A DNA stretch of 64,000 nucleotides from CAXQUZ01 sp942491145 (lineage in GTDB: Bacteria > Myxococcota_A > UBA796 > UBA2385), in the NCBI GenBank assembly GCA_942491145.1, contig CALOBC010000034.1:59988-123987 (forward strand), written 5' to 3'. A program made the position numbers and the translations under genes. This document shows, in pieces, positions 34,059 through 41,964 of the stretch (position 1 is the first letter of the stretch; the number at the start of each line of letters is the position of its first letter). The notes below the pieces were generated by a model, which searched no databases, was not told the origin of the DNA, and saw nothing but the letters and a program-made list of their open reading frames with translations.

Positions 34059-35315
34059 GTGCGGACTCTGACAATGTTGGGTGGGCTGAGTGCGGTCGGT
34101 GTGCTGGCGAGCTGCGGGCCCAAGGCGGTGCCGCCGGGGGAGCGGCCACTGCTGCTGTGGGAAGTGGAGCGGGAGGGTGTGGTCTCGCACCTGCTGGGCA
34201 CCTGCCACATCCCGATGCCGCTGTCCCATGCCATGCCCAACCCGATGCGGGCGGACATCTTCTCCACGTCCCGGATTGTGGTGGGCGAGATCGACATGCA
34301 GAAGGAAGACCTGGACAGCACCATGTCGCTGGCCTTCTCGTCGCGCAGCTTGCGGGAGCGCATCGGCGCCGAGCCCTTTCGTGCGCTGTCGGTGCGTGTG
34401 CGAGACACCGTGCCGGCCACCGCCCTCGATCGGATGTCGCCGTGGATCGCCAGCTCGCTGCTGATGTCGGCCAATGGGCGCACCGACTCGCCGGGGTCGC
34501 TGCCGATGGACCTCGCCGTGATGCAAGCGGCCCAGGGCGCCAACCTCCCGTACTTGGGCTTGGAGTCGCTGGCGTCCCAAGCTGCGCTGCTGGTGGCGTA
34601 TGAGGACGACCTGGTCAGAGAGCTTCGGTCGACCTCCGATCCGGTGCGCGCGGCCTGGAGTGACCAACAAGACTTGCTTCAGGCGTGTGCCGACACCGAT
34701 CCCGTCGCGGTCGCCCGTGTGGTGCGCTCGCTGCCGGCCGAGCTGGATGCGGCGCTGCTCTCAGAGCGCAACCAGCGGTGGATGACCCGCCTCGGGCCGG
34801 AGTTTGCCCAAGGCGGTGTGCTGTTGGCGGTGGGGGCCGGCCACATGCTGGGCGGAAAGGGACTGGTCTCCCTGCTGCAGAAGAGCGGCTACCGGGTGAC
34901 GCCCATCACCGCGCCAATGTCGACCAGCTCGTGGGCGCCCCGCTTGCCGGCTGCCCCACCGCCGCTGGAGCCTGCTCCCCCCGCTGAGCGGATGGACGCG
35001 TGGGTCTCGGCCATCATGCCGGCGGTGTTGAGCGGGAGCTGTGGCCCACGGGGCGTTCTGGAGCTGTGCGGGCTCGAGACCCCGGCGTCCTGTCCCGAGC
35101 GCGTGCGCCACGACATTGGCCTGTGTGTCGAGCAACACAGCGATCGGTTGCCGGCCAACGCGCCGTCCAAGCTGATGAACCCGGACCAAGCCGGCGCGGT
35201 GCTGCCGTGCATGATGGCGGGGGCCACGGCGGCGCTGCTCTCGATGTCGGAGTCCAAGGTCCCCGACGCGTGCCCCTACAAGTCCATGATGAATGCCCCC
35301 CCGGCCAAGCGCTGA
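34059..35315 (+). CDS. TraB/GumN-family lipoprotein
   Basis: GTG at 34059 (ATG at 34074 is the alternative) gives 418 residues with lipobox VLASC (Cys19). The TraB/GumN family pattern is seen in LLWEVEREGVVSHLLGTCHI, LPYLGLESLASQAALL and VLLAVGAGHMLGGKGLV, with the GxxH and GLE motifs proposed to bind metal. The family is related to ChaN/EreA-like hydrolases, and some members act as metalloproteases. The C-terminal 120 residues add a Pro-rich linker and a Cys-rich domain (SCGPRGVLELCG, CPERVRHDIGLC) not usual in the family. A ChaN-like relative is encoded at 49124-50254. Confidence 0.78.
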   Translation: MRTLTMLGGLSAVGVLASCGPKAVPPGERPLLLWEVEREGVVSHLLGTCHIPMPLSHAMPNPMRADIFSTSRIVVGEIDMQKEDLDSTMSLAFSSRSLRERIGAEPFRALSVRVRDTVPATALDRMSPWIASSLLMSANGRTDSPGSLPMDLAVMQAAQGANLPYLGLESLASQAALLVAYEDDLVRELRSTSDPVRAAWSDQQDLLQACADTDPVAVARVVRSLPAELDAALLSERNQRWMTRLGPEFAQGGVLLAVGAGHMLGGKGLVSLLQKSGYRVTPITAPMSTSSWAPRLPAAPPPLEPAPPAERMDAWVSAIMPAVLSGSCGPRGVLELCGLETPASCPERVRHDIGLCVEQHSDRLPANAPSKLMNPDQAGAVLPCMMAGATAALLSMSESKVPDACPYKSMMNAPPAKR

Positions 35316-35341
35316 CCGGAGGGGCACTCACATTGTGCAGA

Positions 35342-35377
35342 GAGGGAGAGGTTGGCCGTTGGCTTGGCCCCTCCCTC
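35342..35377. terminator. imperfect hairpin between convergent genes
   Basis: GAGGGAG...CTCCCTC arms with an inner GGCC/GGCC region lie between the ends of the TraB/GumN gene (35315) and the helicase gene (35389). The stem has a bulge and there is no clear U-tract. Probable bidirectional terminator. Confidence 0.45.
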
Positions 35378-35388
35378 AGCAGATCAAC

Positions 35389-37347
35389 TCAAGAGCGGGG
35401 CTTGCCACGGCCCGAGGACCGACCACGGGAGCCGCCACGGTCACCACCGCGGTCACGATCCCGACCACCACCACGGGAGCCACCACGGTCGCCACCGCGG
35501 TCACGGTCCCGACCACCACCACCACGGCGATCACCGTCCCGGCTGCCCCGGCTGCGGTTGCGCTCGTCGCGGGCTTCTTGGACCGCTTCGACCGAGTCGC
35601 TCATCTCGCCAGACGCCAGCTTGCGCATGCGGTCCCACATGAAGAACCCACGCAGCGCGGCGGCCAGCAGGAAGTCTCCATCCGGGCGCTGCTTGAGCGC
35701 GCGCACGGTGCCGATGTAGGACTCGAAGGCCATGGTGCCGATGGCCTTCTTGATGATGGCGATCTGGCGGGCCAGACGGGCTTGCGCGGCTTCTTCGGCG
35801 GTCGGGAGCGGACGGGGCACAAAGGCGATCTCGAACTTCTGCTCGAGAACACCGCGGGTGCTGATGTCGGCGCCGCCAGCCAAGGAGATGGCCGTGCCCT
35901 TCTTGCCGATGCGGCCGGTGCGACCGGTGCGGTGCATGTAGACCGCGGGGTCGTCGGGCAGCGAGTAGTTGACCACGTGGGTCAAGTTGCTGATGTCGAT
36001 GCCCCGTGCGGCCACGTCAGTGGCGACCAAGAACTGGGTCTCGCCCTTCTTCACCCGCTCCATGACCTGCTCGCGCTTGTTCTGGGGCAGCTCGCCCGAG
36101 ATCAGCTCGGCATCGAGGCCCTGGCGCTGGAGGTAAGAAGCGACCGTCGATGTGTCTTCGCGGGTGTTGCAGAAGATGATCGCGCTCTTGGGCTCTTCCT
36201 GGTCGAGAATCGCCAGCAGCGCCCGGGCCTTGTGGAAGTCCGGCGTGGTCTCGTAGATCACGTGCGTGATCCCGTCGACCTTGTCGGTATCCGTAGAAAG
36301 CCGGATATCCTTCGGATCCTTCGCGTACTTGTGGATGAGCGAGCGGACCCGGTCATCGACGGTGGCGCTGAAGAACAGGCACTGGCGGTCTTCCGGCGTC
36401 TGGTCCAGGATCTTCGTGACATCCTCGAAGAAGCCCATGGAGAGCATCTCGTCGGCTTCATCGAGGGTCGCGAACTTGGCTTGCGAGAGGTCCAGGTTGC
36501 CGCGGCGGAGGTGGTCGAGGATCCGGCCGGGGGTACCGACGATGATCTCGCAGCCTTCTTTGAGGTCCTGTTCCTGCTGGCCGAAGCCCACGCCGCCGTA
36601 GATGCAGGAGATGCGGATGTCCTTGTGGGCAGCGATCTCGGCGCACTCGGCCGCGACCTGGCGAGCCAGCTCACGGGTGGGGGCGAGGACGATGGCGCTG
36701 GGCTTGCGAGTGCCCGCGGGGATCATCTCGACCATCGGGATGCAGAACGCCGCCGTCTTGCCGGTGCCGGTCTTGGAGCGCACGACGAGATCATTGCCCG
36801 CAAGAGCGGTCTCGAGGGTTGCGGCCTGTACGGCGGTGGCGACGGTGTAGCCCTTGTCGAGGATGCCCTGGAGGACTTCCGGCGACAGGGGGAAGTCGGT
36901 GAACGAGCGGTCGGAGATGTAGTCGCTGACCCGGCCCTTGGGGGCCCCATCCGCGTCGTCCTTTGCCGATGCGTCCGCATCCGCGGCCGGCTTGGCCACG
37001 GTCTTCTTGACGACCTTCTTCTTGCGCGGCGCCGGCTTGGCGACCTCGCCTTCAGGGGCGTCGGCGGAGACTGTCTTCTTGACGAGCTTCTTCTTGCGGG
37101 GCGCCGGAGCGGCGTCGTCGCTGGCTTCGCCATCGGCGGAGACGGTCTTCTTGACGACCTTCTTCTTCTTCTTCTTCACCAGCTTCTTCTTGCGGGGTGC
37201 TGCGTCGCCATCGGCGGCAGCTGGTGCGGCCGTCTTGGCTGCGGGGGCATCCGAGGAGGAGGCCTCGGGTGCGACAGAGCTGTCCGCCGTCTTGGGGGCG
37301 GGTGCCGTGGCGGCCTGCTCGGTCTGGGTTTTGTCTTCTTCGTTCAC
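35389..37347 (-). CDS. DEAD-box RNA helicase with Lys-rich head and RGG tail
   Basis: GTG at 37347 (TTG at 37350 possible) follows GGGAG and gives 652 residues. All DEAD-box motifs are present: a Q-motif-like region before GTGKT (Walker A in SKTGTGKTAAF), PTRELA, TPGR, DEAD (LDEADEML), SAT, and the C-terminal ATDVAARGID and HRTGRTGR. The first ~150 residues hold three copies of P-R-K-K-K-L/V-V-K-K. The last ~75 residues are RGG/RDRD repeats, both typical nucleic-acid-binding extensions. It likely unwinds RNA in ribosome assembly or mRNA turnover, like DeaD/RhlE proteins. Which subfamily is unclear. Confidence 0.92.
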   Translation of the reverse strand: MNEEDKTQTEQAATAPAPKTADSSVAPEASSSDAPAAKTAAPAAADGDAAPRKKKLVKKKKKKVVKKTVSADGEASDDAAPAPRKKKLVKKTVSADAPEGEVAKPAPRKKKVVKKTVAKPAADADASAKDDADGAPKGRVSDYISDRSFTDFPLSPEVLQGILDKGYTVATAVQAATLETALAGNDLVVRSKTGTGKTAAFCIPMVEMIPAGTRKPSAIVLAPTRELARQVAAECAEIAAHKDIRISCIYGGVGFGQQEQDLKEGCEIIVGTPGRILDHLRRGNLDLSQAKFATLDEADEMLSMGFFEDVTKILDQTPEDRQCLFFSATVDDRVRSLIHKYAKDPKDIRLSTDTDKVDGITHVIYETTPDFHKARALLAILDQEEPKSAIIFCNTREDTSTVASYLQRQGLDAELISGELPQNKREQVMERVKKGETQFLVATDVAARGIDISNLTHVVNYSLPDDPAVYMHRTGRTGRIGKKGTAISLAGGADISTRGVLEQKFEIAFVPRPLPTAEEAAQARLARQIAIIKKAIGTMAFESYIGTVRALKQRPDGDFLLAAALRGFFMWDRMRKLASGEMSDSVEAVQEARDERNRSRGSRDGDRRGGGGRDRDRGGDRGGSRGGGRDRDRGGDRGGSRGRSSGRGKPRS

Positions 37348-37626
37348 CAATCACTCCCGGCGGAACCTCGGGGGTGGTCCACCCTCTCCGGGTTCTCGAT
37401 ATTCCTGGGGTTGTCTGCGGGGCGGCGGATTGGCCGCGTGCCGCGGGGCGGACCTCGATCGCGCCGCATTGGTGCTGCGATAGAGGTGGTCGCTGACGGC
37501 GGCGTAATCGTGCAGCAGGGCTGCCGCCACTGGTGCGGTTCGGCGACACATTCGTGTTACGCGCGTTCGGGTCGCGGCTCCTCTGGGGGTTGCGCGCCAC
37601 CCCTGCAGACTGCTGAGGAGGGACTG

Positions 37627-38052
37627 ATGTCCAGCAAGCCATTTTCCCGGTTGTTGCCCGCCATGGGCCTGAGTGTTGCCTTCATCCTTGCGTGTGGCGG
37701 TGGCGACGAAGAAGCCCCTGAGATCGAAGAGATCGCGGTGGACGAGCCCGTCGCCGACGAGCCCCCCCCGGAACCGACGCCCACTGCCGAGCCCGAGAAG
37801 AAGTCCGTCGCCATCGAGCGCAAGCGGGTCGAAGTGAAGTTCAACATGGACATCGGTGTGCCGGTGAGCGCCAGCTGGGAAAAGCGCCAGTCGCTCGCCC
37901 GCCAGAAGGCCGAAAAGGAAGCCCGCAAGCGGGGCTACGAGGGTGTGGAGCGGATCCACATCGACCGTCGCGCCGAAGACTGCGGCAAGAACATCTGCAA
38001 GTACCAGATTGGGGTCGACGCCTACGAGACCAAGGCCCAGTTCGCCGACTGA
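37627..38052 (+). CDS. small lipoprotein with acidic Pro linker
   Basis: ATG at 37627 follows GAGGAGGG. 141 residues with lipobox AFILAC (Cys23), an acidic Glu/Pro linker (about 27-60) and a compact basic C-terminal domain with one Cys pair (EDCGKNICKYQIG). The domain is helix-strand mixed (ARQKAEKEARKRGYEG, HIDRRAEDC). No family recognised. Lone gene, divergent from the helicase region by 276 bases. Confidence 0.72.
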   Translation: MSSKPFSRLLPAMGLSVAFILACGGGDEEAPEIEEIAVDEPVADEPPPEPTPTAEPEKKSVAIERKRVEVKFNMDIGVPVSASWEKRQSLARQKAEKEARKRGYEGVERIHIDRRAEDCGKNICKYQIGVDAYETKAQFAD

Positions 38053-38177
38053 GCCGGGATGGGGAGCGCCGCCGGGGGCCCACGACGGGTGCCTGCGCCG
38101 CCCCGCACTGTGTCGGTGCCTTGCGTTGGGTTCCTGCGTTCGGTCGGTGCGGACGTGCCGCGCCCGGGATCTGAAGA

Positions 38178-38789
38178 ATGAAGCTCTCAGCGCCGCCGCC
38201 TGGCTTGCGTGACCTTCGGCAGTGCCTGCCCAATGTTGGCTACTGCATTGCCTACGCAACCCCCGACAACTTTGCGGGTCGGCCCTTCGATGGGTACGGC
38301 GCACCGGGGGCTTGGTTGCGGGCGGCTGCAGCGGATGCCCTGTGTCGAGCGGTGGATCGTCTGGCCCAAGATGGCCTGTCCATCGTGATCTTCGATGCCT
38401 ACCGTCCGGCCCGGGCCACGGCCCATATGTGGCGTTGGGCCCAAGAAGTCGGCCGCGTCGACCTCTTTGATGATGGCTGGATCGCCCGCCCCTCGCGGCA
38501 CAACCGTGGTCTCGCAGTCGATCTCTCGCTGGTGGACGCGACCACGGGCGACTGGCTCGACATGGGCAGCCCCTTTGATGCGTTTGTGCCCGAGAGCCAT
38601 GTGCGTGGGGTCACCGGCGCCGCACTTCAGCGCCGCCTCATCCTGCGGGCCGCCTTGCTGGCCGAGGGCTTCCGGCCGCTGGAGAGCGAGTGGTGGCACT
38701 TTGAGCACCCAGATCCGACCGCCGAGATCTTGGACGTGCCGTACGGGGCCGACGAGCCCGCAGCGACCGAGCTCAGCGCTCGGGAATGA
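38178..38789 (+). CDS. D-alanyl-D-alanine dipeptidase, VanX/DdpX type (peptidase M15D)
   Basis: 203 residues, no signal peptide. Zn-site motifs of the M15D family are present: SRHNRGLAVDLSL (His and Asp ligands) near 110-122, and SEWWHFEHP (catalytic Glu and His ligand) near 172-180. FDAYRPARA gives the transition-state Arg. The enzyme cleaves D-Ala-D-Ala to D-Ala, used for peptidoglycan recycling or, in van clusters, vancomycin resistance. No VanH/VanA genes lie nearby, so recycling is the better guess. The 3' end overlaps the convergent lipoprotein gene by 17 bases. Confidence 0.88.
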   Translation: MKLSAPPPGLRDLRQCLPNVGYCIAYATPDNFAGRPFDGYGAPGAWLRAAAADALCRAVDRLAQDGLSIVIFDAYRPARATAHMWRWAQEVGRVDLFDDGWIARPSRHNRGLAVDLSLVDATTGDWLDMGSPFDAFVPESHVRGVTGAALQRRLILRAALLAEGFRPLESEWWHFEHPDPTAEILDVPYGADEPAATELSARE

Positions 38790-39399
38790 CGTGCACTGCG
38801 ATGGACAAGGCATTCGGTTCGGGACACTGGACGTCAGCGGTGCCACAGTCCTGGGCCGACGCGGTCGTGGTCAGCAGCACATCACCACCGTCCCCCACGT
38901 CGGGCACCGCCAAGATCCAGAACGACAGCACCACTTCTTCACCCGCACCCAGCGGCCAGCCCCATGCGCAAGGCTCGGGGAGCACGACCAGCTCGCTGTC
39001 GGCGGAGAGCACGAGGCCCGGGTTGGACCCAAAGTCCTGGTCGCTGTCATTGCGGAGGGTGACTTCTAGCGAGGCCAACTCGCCGGGCTGGAGCAGGCCG
39101 TCGCCCGACTCGTCCTCGAACCGAATGTGGGTCGGGACCAAGCCGCCGAAGGGCTCGTCAGCGTCCCCACCAGTGGCCAGATCTTCGTCATTGGGACGGC
39201 CATAGCCATCGTCTTCCGGGTTGCCGTCGGCAGTCGGGACGCCAGTGTCGTCCATCCCCCGATCGCCATCGTCCTCGGACGCTTCCGTGCCATCCCAGAC
39301 ATCATTGGACGCGGTCTGAGGGTGGACGGCCAGCGCGTTCTGCTTGTCCGAGGCGCAGCCCAGGGCAAACAGAAACGGCAGTACAGCGATGCGGTGCAT
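38773..39399 (-). CDS. hypothetical lipoprotein with acidic N-terminal spacer
   Basis: ATG at 39399 gives 208 residues with lipobox LFALGC (Cys15), a long Asp/Glu/Gly-rich spacer (about 25-90) and a beta-sandwich-like domain. The latter resembles CARDB/DUF-type Ig folds: ESGDGLLQPGELASLEVTLR followed by regularly spaced strands and Cys in EPCAW, AQDCG and VQCPE. The D-x-S-G-D-G-x-L-x-P-G-E segment is common at the start of such domains in surface proteins. Function unknown. Confidence 0.72.
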   Translation of the reverse strand: MHRIAVLPFLFALGCASDKQNALAVHPQTASNDVWDGTEASEDDGDRGMDDTGVPTADGNPEDDGYGRPNDEDLATGGDADEPFGGLVPTHIRFEDESGDGLLQPGELASLEVTLRNDSDQDFGSNPGLVLSADSELVVLPEPCAWGWPLGAGEEVVLSFWILAVPDVGDGGDVLLTTTASAQDCGTADVQCPEPNALSIAVHVIPER

Positions 39400-39511
39400 G
39401 GTGAGCCAGGAGCTTCCGGGGGCCCGAAGCGTAGCCCCAATTCTTGGGGATCGCTGGGCGCGGGTGGGCCGTGGGGCGCTGTCGCAAGAGTGTCCCACTG
39501 GCCCGCGGTCT

Positions 39512-40648
39512 TCAGTCGCCTGTGCGCTCGTCCGCCAGCACAAAGACCCGGATGAACTGGTGGGGCAGCAGGTCCGGGGAGTCCACGAGTCGCCAGCCGG
39601 CCGCCGTGAGCTCGTCGACGACTTGCTCGGCCGCGATGCGGTGCTCCGGGGGGGGGCCGACCGGCAGCTCGCCCGGCTTGAAGTCGACGATCGCCAGCCG
39701 CCCTCCCTCGGCGACCGACGCCCGGAGGCGTCCGAAGTAGGCCCGCCGATCGTCGATGTGGTGGTAGGTGTCGACCATCAGGATGAGGTCCGCTTCCTTC
39801 CTGAGCAGCGCCGGATCCTCAAAGCGCCCGAGCCGTGGGTGCACTTGGGGGGTGTTGTCGCGCTCGGCCCGCACGGTCATCCAGTCGACCAGGTTGCGCT
39901 CGACGTCCACCGCAATGACGTGTCCTCGGCGGCCGACGGCGTCGGCAAGGTAGGGGTTGAAGTAGCCCGTGCCTGCGCCAATGTCGGCGACGGTCGCCCG
40001 CTTGGGGATGTCCAGTCCGGCCACCAACACGCCCGGCAGCTGCCACGCATCCCGTGCGGGGTCGTCGAAGACTTGGGCCCAGCGCTCCGGGTCGTCGAAG
40101 CGGTGGTGGACGGTCGCCCCGTCGCCGTGGGCGCCCTTGCCGTGAGCACCCTTGCCGTGCGGTCCCTCTCCGTGTCCGCCTTCACGGTGGGCGGGCCCGT
40201 GGCTGCGCATCGGGAACGCCAAGTGTCCGGGACCAAAGTACCAGTCGTGGACTTCAATGGCGAGATGCCCCGACTGAACTGCGGGATCGGCGCTGGCCAG
40301 CTCGAGGGCGGTCGGCCGATCCGCCCGGTACAGGCAGATCCCCCGCAGGTCCTGGTCGGCTGCATCTCCGGCCACGGGACCGCACACCTCGGCCTTGCCC
40401 TCGGTCCACATGCGCTTGAGGTGGGCCATGTGGGCCGCTTGGCGGGCGCTCGCTTCGGCAGACTCTTCGGCGCTCCACGCGGGTCCCCGCTTCAACATCA
40501 CCAGCGAGAGGGTCTCGAATTCGGGGTCAGCGGCCCACCCGGTCGCACTGGGGGCGAGCACCAGCATCGCTGCGACCTTGCCCAGCCGCTGCCACCACGC
40601 CGATGGGCGCTCCTGGACCATCTTGCGCCCAATTGTCGATCTCGGCAT
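39512..40648 (-). CDS. exported YciI-domain/SAM methyltransferase fusion
   Basis: ATG at 40648 gives 378 residues. A signal-like N-terminus ends around GWAADP (about 42). Residues ~46-150 resemble a YciI domain (SLVMLKRGPAW, HMAHLKRMWTEGKAEVCGPV, HLAIEVHDWYF). A Gly/His-rich linker (GHGEGPHGKGAHGKGAHGDG) follows, then a class I methyltransferase with motif I VADIGAGTGYF (~220) and VDTYHHIDDRR as motif IV region. The methyltransferase part is most like periplasmic-annotated SAM methyltransferases of proteobacteria. An exported SAM enzyme is odd because SAM is cytoplasmic; the signal-like segment may instead be a membrane anchor. Confidence 0.78.
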   Translation of the reverse strand: MPRSTIGRKMVQERPSAWWQRLGKVAAMLVLAPSATGWAADPEFETLSLVMLKRGPAWSAEESAEASARQAAHMAHLKRMWTEGKAEVCGPVAGDAADQDLRGICLYRADRPTALELASADPAVQSGHLAIEVHDWYFGPGHLAFPMRSHGPAHREGGHGEGPHGKGAHGKGAHGDGATVHHRFDDPERWAQVFDDPARDAWQLPGVLVAGLDIPKRATVADIGAGTGYFNPYLADAVGRRGHVIAVDVERNLVDWMTVRAERDNTPQVHPRLGRFEDPALLRKEADLILMVDTYHHIDDRRAYFGRLRASVAEGGRLAIVDFKPGELPVGPPPEHRIAAEQVVDELTAAGWRLVDSPDLLPHQFIRVFVLADERTGD

Positions 40649-40754
40649 CTTGCTCTCCTCGCTGGTGTGTCGCCTGTCTGGCCCTTCCCACCGGCGCACC
40701 GGGGACAGGACCATCCGCCTCCGGTACCCTGCTGCGCCCGACCAGGAGCCGCCC

Positions 40755-41921
40755 TTGCCCCCCAAAATCCATGACGTCGGCATTGTGCTCAGCGGCGGCG
40801 CGGCCCGCGGTGCCTACCAAGCCGGCGTGCTGCGGTTTCTGTACCGGACCTTGCCCAAGCAGCTCGGCGTGGCGCCCTGGCCGAAGGTCATCAGCGGCAC
40901 CAGCGTGGGTGCCCTCAACGGCATCTTCCTGGTTCCACGTAGTACCACGTATATGGTCTACCTTTCTCGCGTCTGGCAGCGGATGCGGATTCCAGACATC
41001 TACGCCGTGCGTGGGCGCGATGTGCTGTCGTCGGTGACGGGCCTCGGTGCCGGTCCCCAAGGCTCGGCCTTGTTGGACTCGACGCCGCTGGTGAAGCTGG
41101 TCAACGGGCTCTTTCCGTATGAGGGAGCCCGCGAGAGCATCGACAGCGGGGCCATTCGCGCCCTGATCCTCAGCGCCACCGAGCTCCAGACCGGGCTCAA
41201 CACCCTGTTCTTGGACACGGCCGATCCCAACTTGAACCTGGACCCGTTGCCGGGCACCTGCGTGCGCCGTGGACACACCGGCCCGGAGCACCTGCTCGCC
41301 AGCTCGGCGCTCCCGTTCTTGTTCCCGACCGTCGACGTCGACGGCCGCAAGTACGTGGATGGTGGACTTCGCCAGAACACCCCGCTGAGGCCGGTTCTCC
41401 ACACCGGCGTGGACCGGGTGCTGCTCATCTCCCCCCACAGCCCCAAAGACGCGGGCGCCGGGGTCAGCGTGGAGGACCACGAGGTTGTGCCCACACTGGC
41501 GTTCTTGGCCGGCAAGAGCCTCAACGCGCTGATGGCAGACCCCGTGGACCGGGACCTGGCCAATGCCATGAAGACCAACGCGCTGATCGAGTGGGGGATG
41601 CGCCGCTACGGGCCTGGGTTCGCCGACAACATCTCCGAAGATCTGGGCCTGCGGCGCATTCGCATCCTGACCATCCAACCCGAGATCGACTTGGGCGCGG
41701 TGGCCAATGCGACGTACCGGGCCCACCCGCCGGCCGATGTGCCCCAGCTTCGGTGGTTGCTCAACTTGCTGGTCGACCGGGCCAACGAAGCCGGCGGAGA
41801 GTCGGACCTGCTCAGCTACTTGTACTTTGATCGGGAGTTCACGGGGCGCATCGAGGCCCAGGGCCACGCGGACGCGAAGACCCATGAAGAGGAGCTGGTG
41901 CGCTTCTTCACCGAGGACTGA
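40755..41921 (+). CDS. patatin-like phospholipase
   Basis: TTG at 40755 follows AGGAGCC and is the only start that begins right at the domain (PPKIHDVGIVLSGGAARGAY). The 388-residue protein has the patatin oxyanion loop SGGAARGAYQAG, nucleophile elbow GTSVGALNG (Ser in G-T-S-V-G) and catalytic Asp in DGGLRQNTPL, so a Ser-Asp dyad. It probably hydrolyses phospholipids or other acyl esters. The C-terminal ~130 residues are a helical extension. No signal peptide. Divergent from the methyltransferase fusion, with a 106-base shared promoter region. Confidence 0.88.
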   Translation: MPPKIHDVGIVLSGGAARGAYQAGVLRFLYRTLPKQLGVAPWPKVISGTSVGALNGIFLVPRSTTYMVYLSRVWQRMRIPDIYAVRGRDVLSSVTGLGAGPQGSALLDSTPLVKLVNGLFPYEGARESIDSGAIRALILSATELQTGLNTLFLDTADPNLNLDPLPGTCVRRGHTGPEHLLASSALPFLFPTVDVDGRKYVDGGLRQNTPLRPVLHTGVDRVLLISPHSPKDAGAGVSVEDHEVVPTLAFLAGKSLNALMADPVDRDLANAMKTNALIEWGMRRYGPGFADNISEDLGLRRIRILTIQPEIDLGAVANATYRAHPPADVPQLRWLLNLLVDRANEAGGESDLLSYLYFDREFTGRIEAQGHADAKTHEEELVRFFTED

Positions 41922-41964
41922 AGCCAGCGCTCCCGGGGACATCCACCCGCTTGGGCCGGCTGGA

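Noticed and set aside
37351..37551. 66-codon minus-strand ORF directly upstream of the DEAD-box helicase gene, stop just before its start
   Set aside because: Composition is partly plausible, but there is no Shine-Dalgarno site and the end is Arg/Pro/Glu-rich noise; treated as 5' leader.
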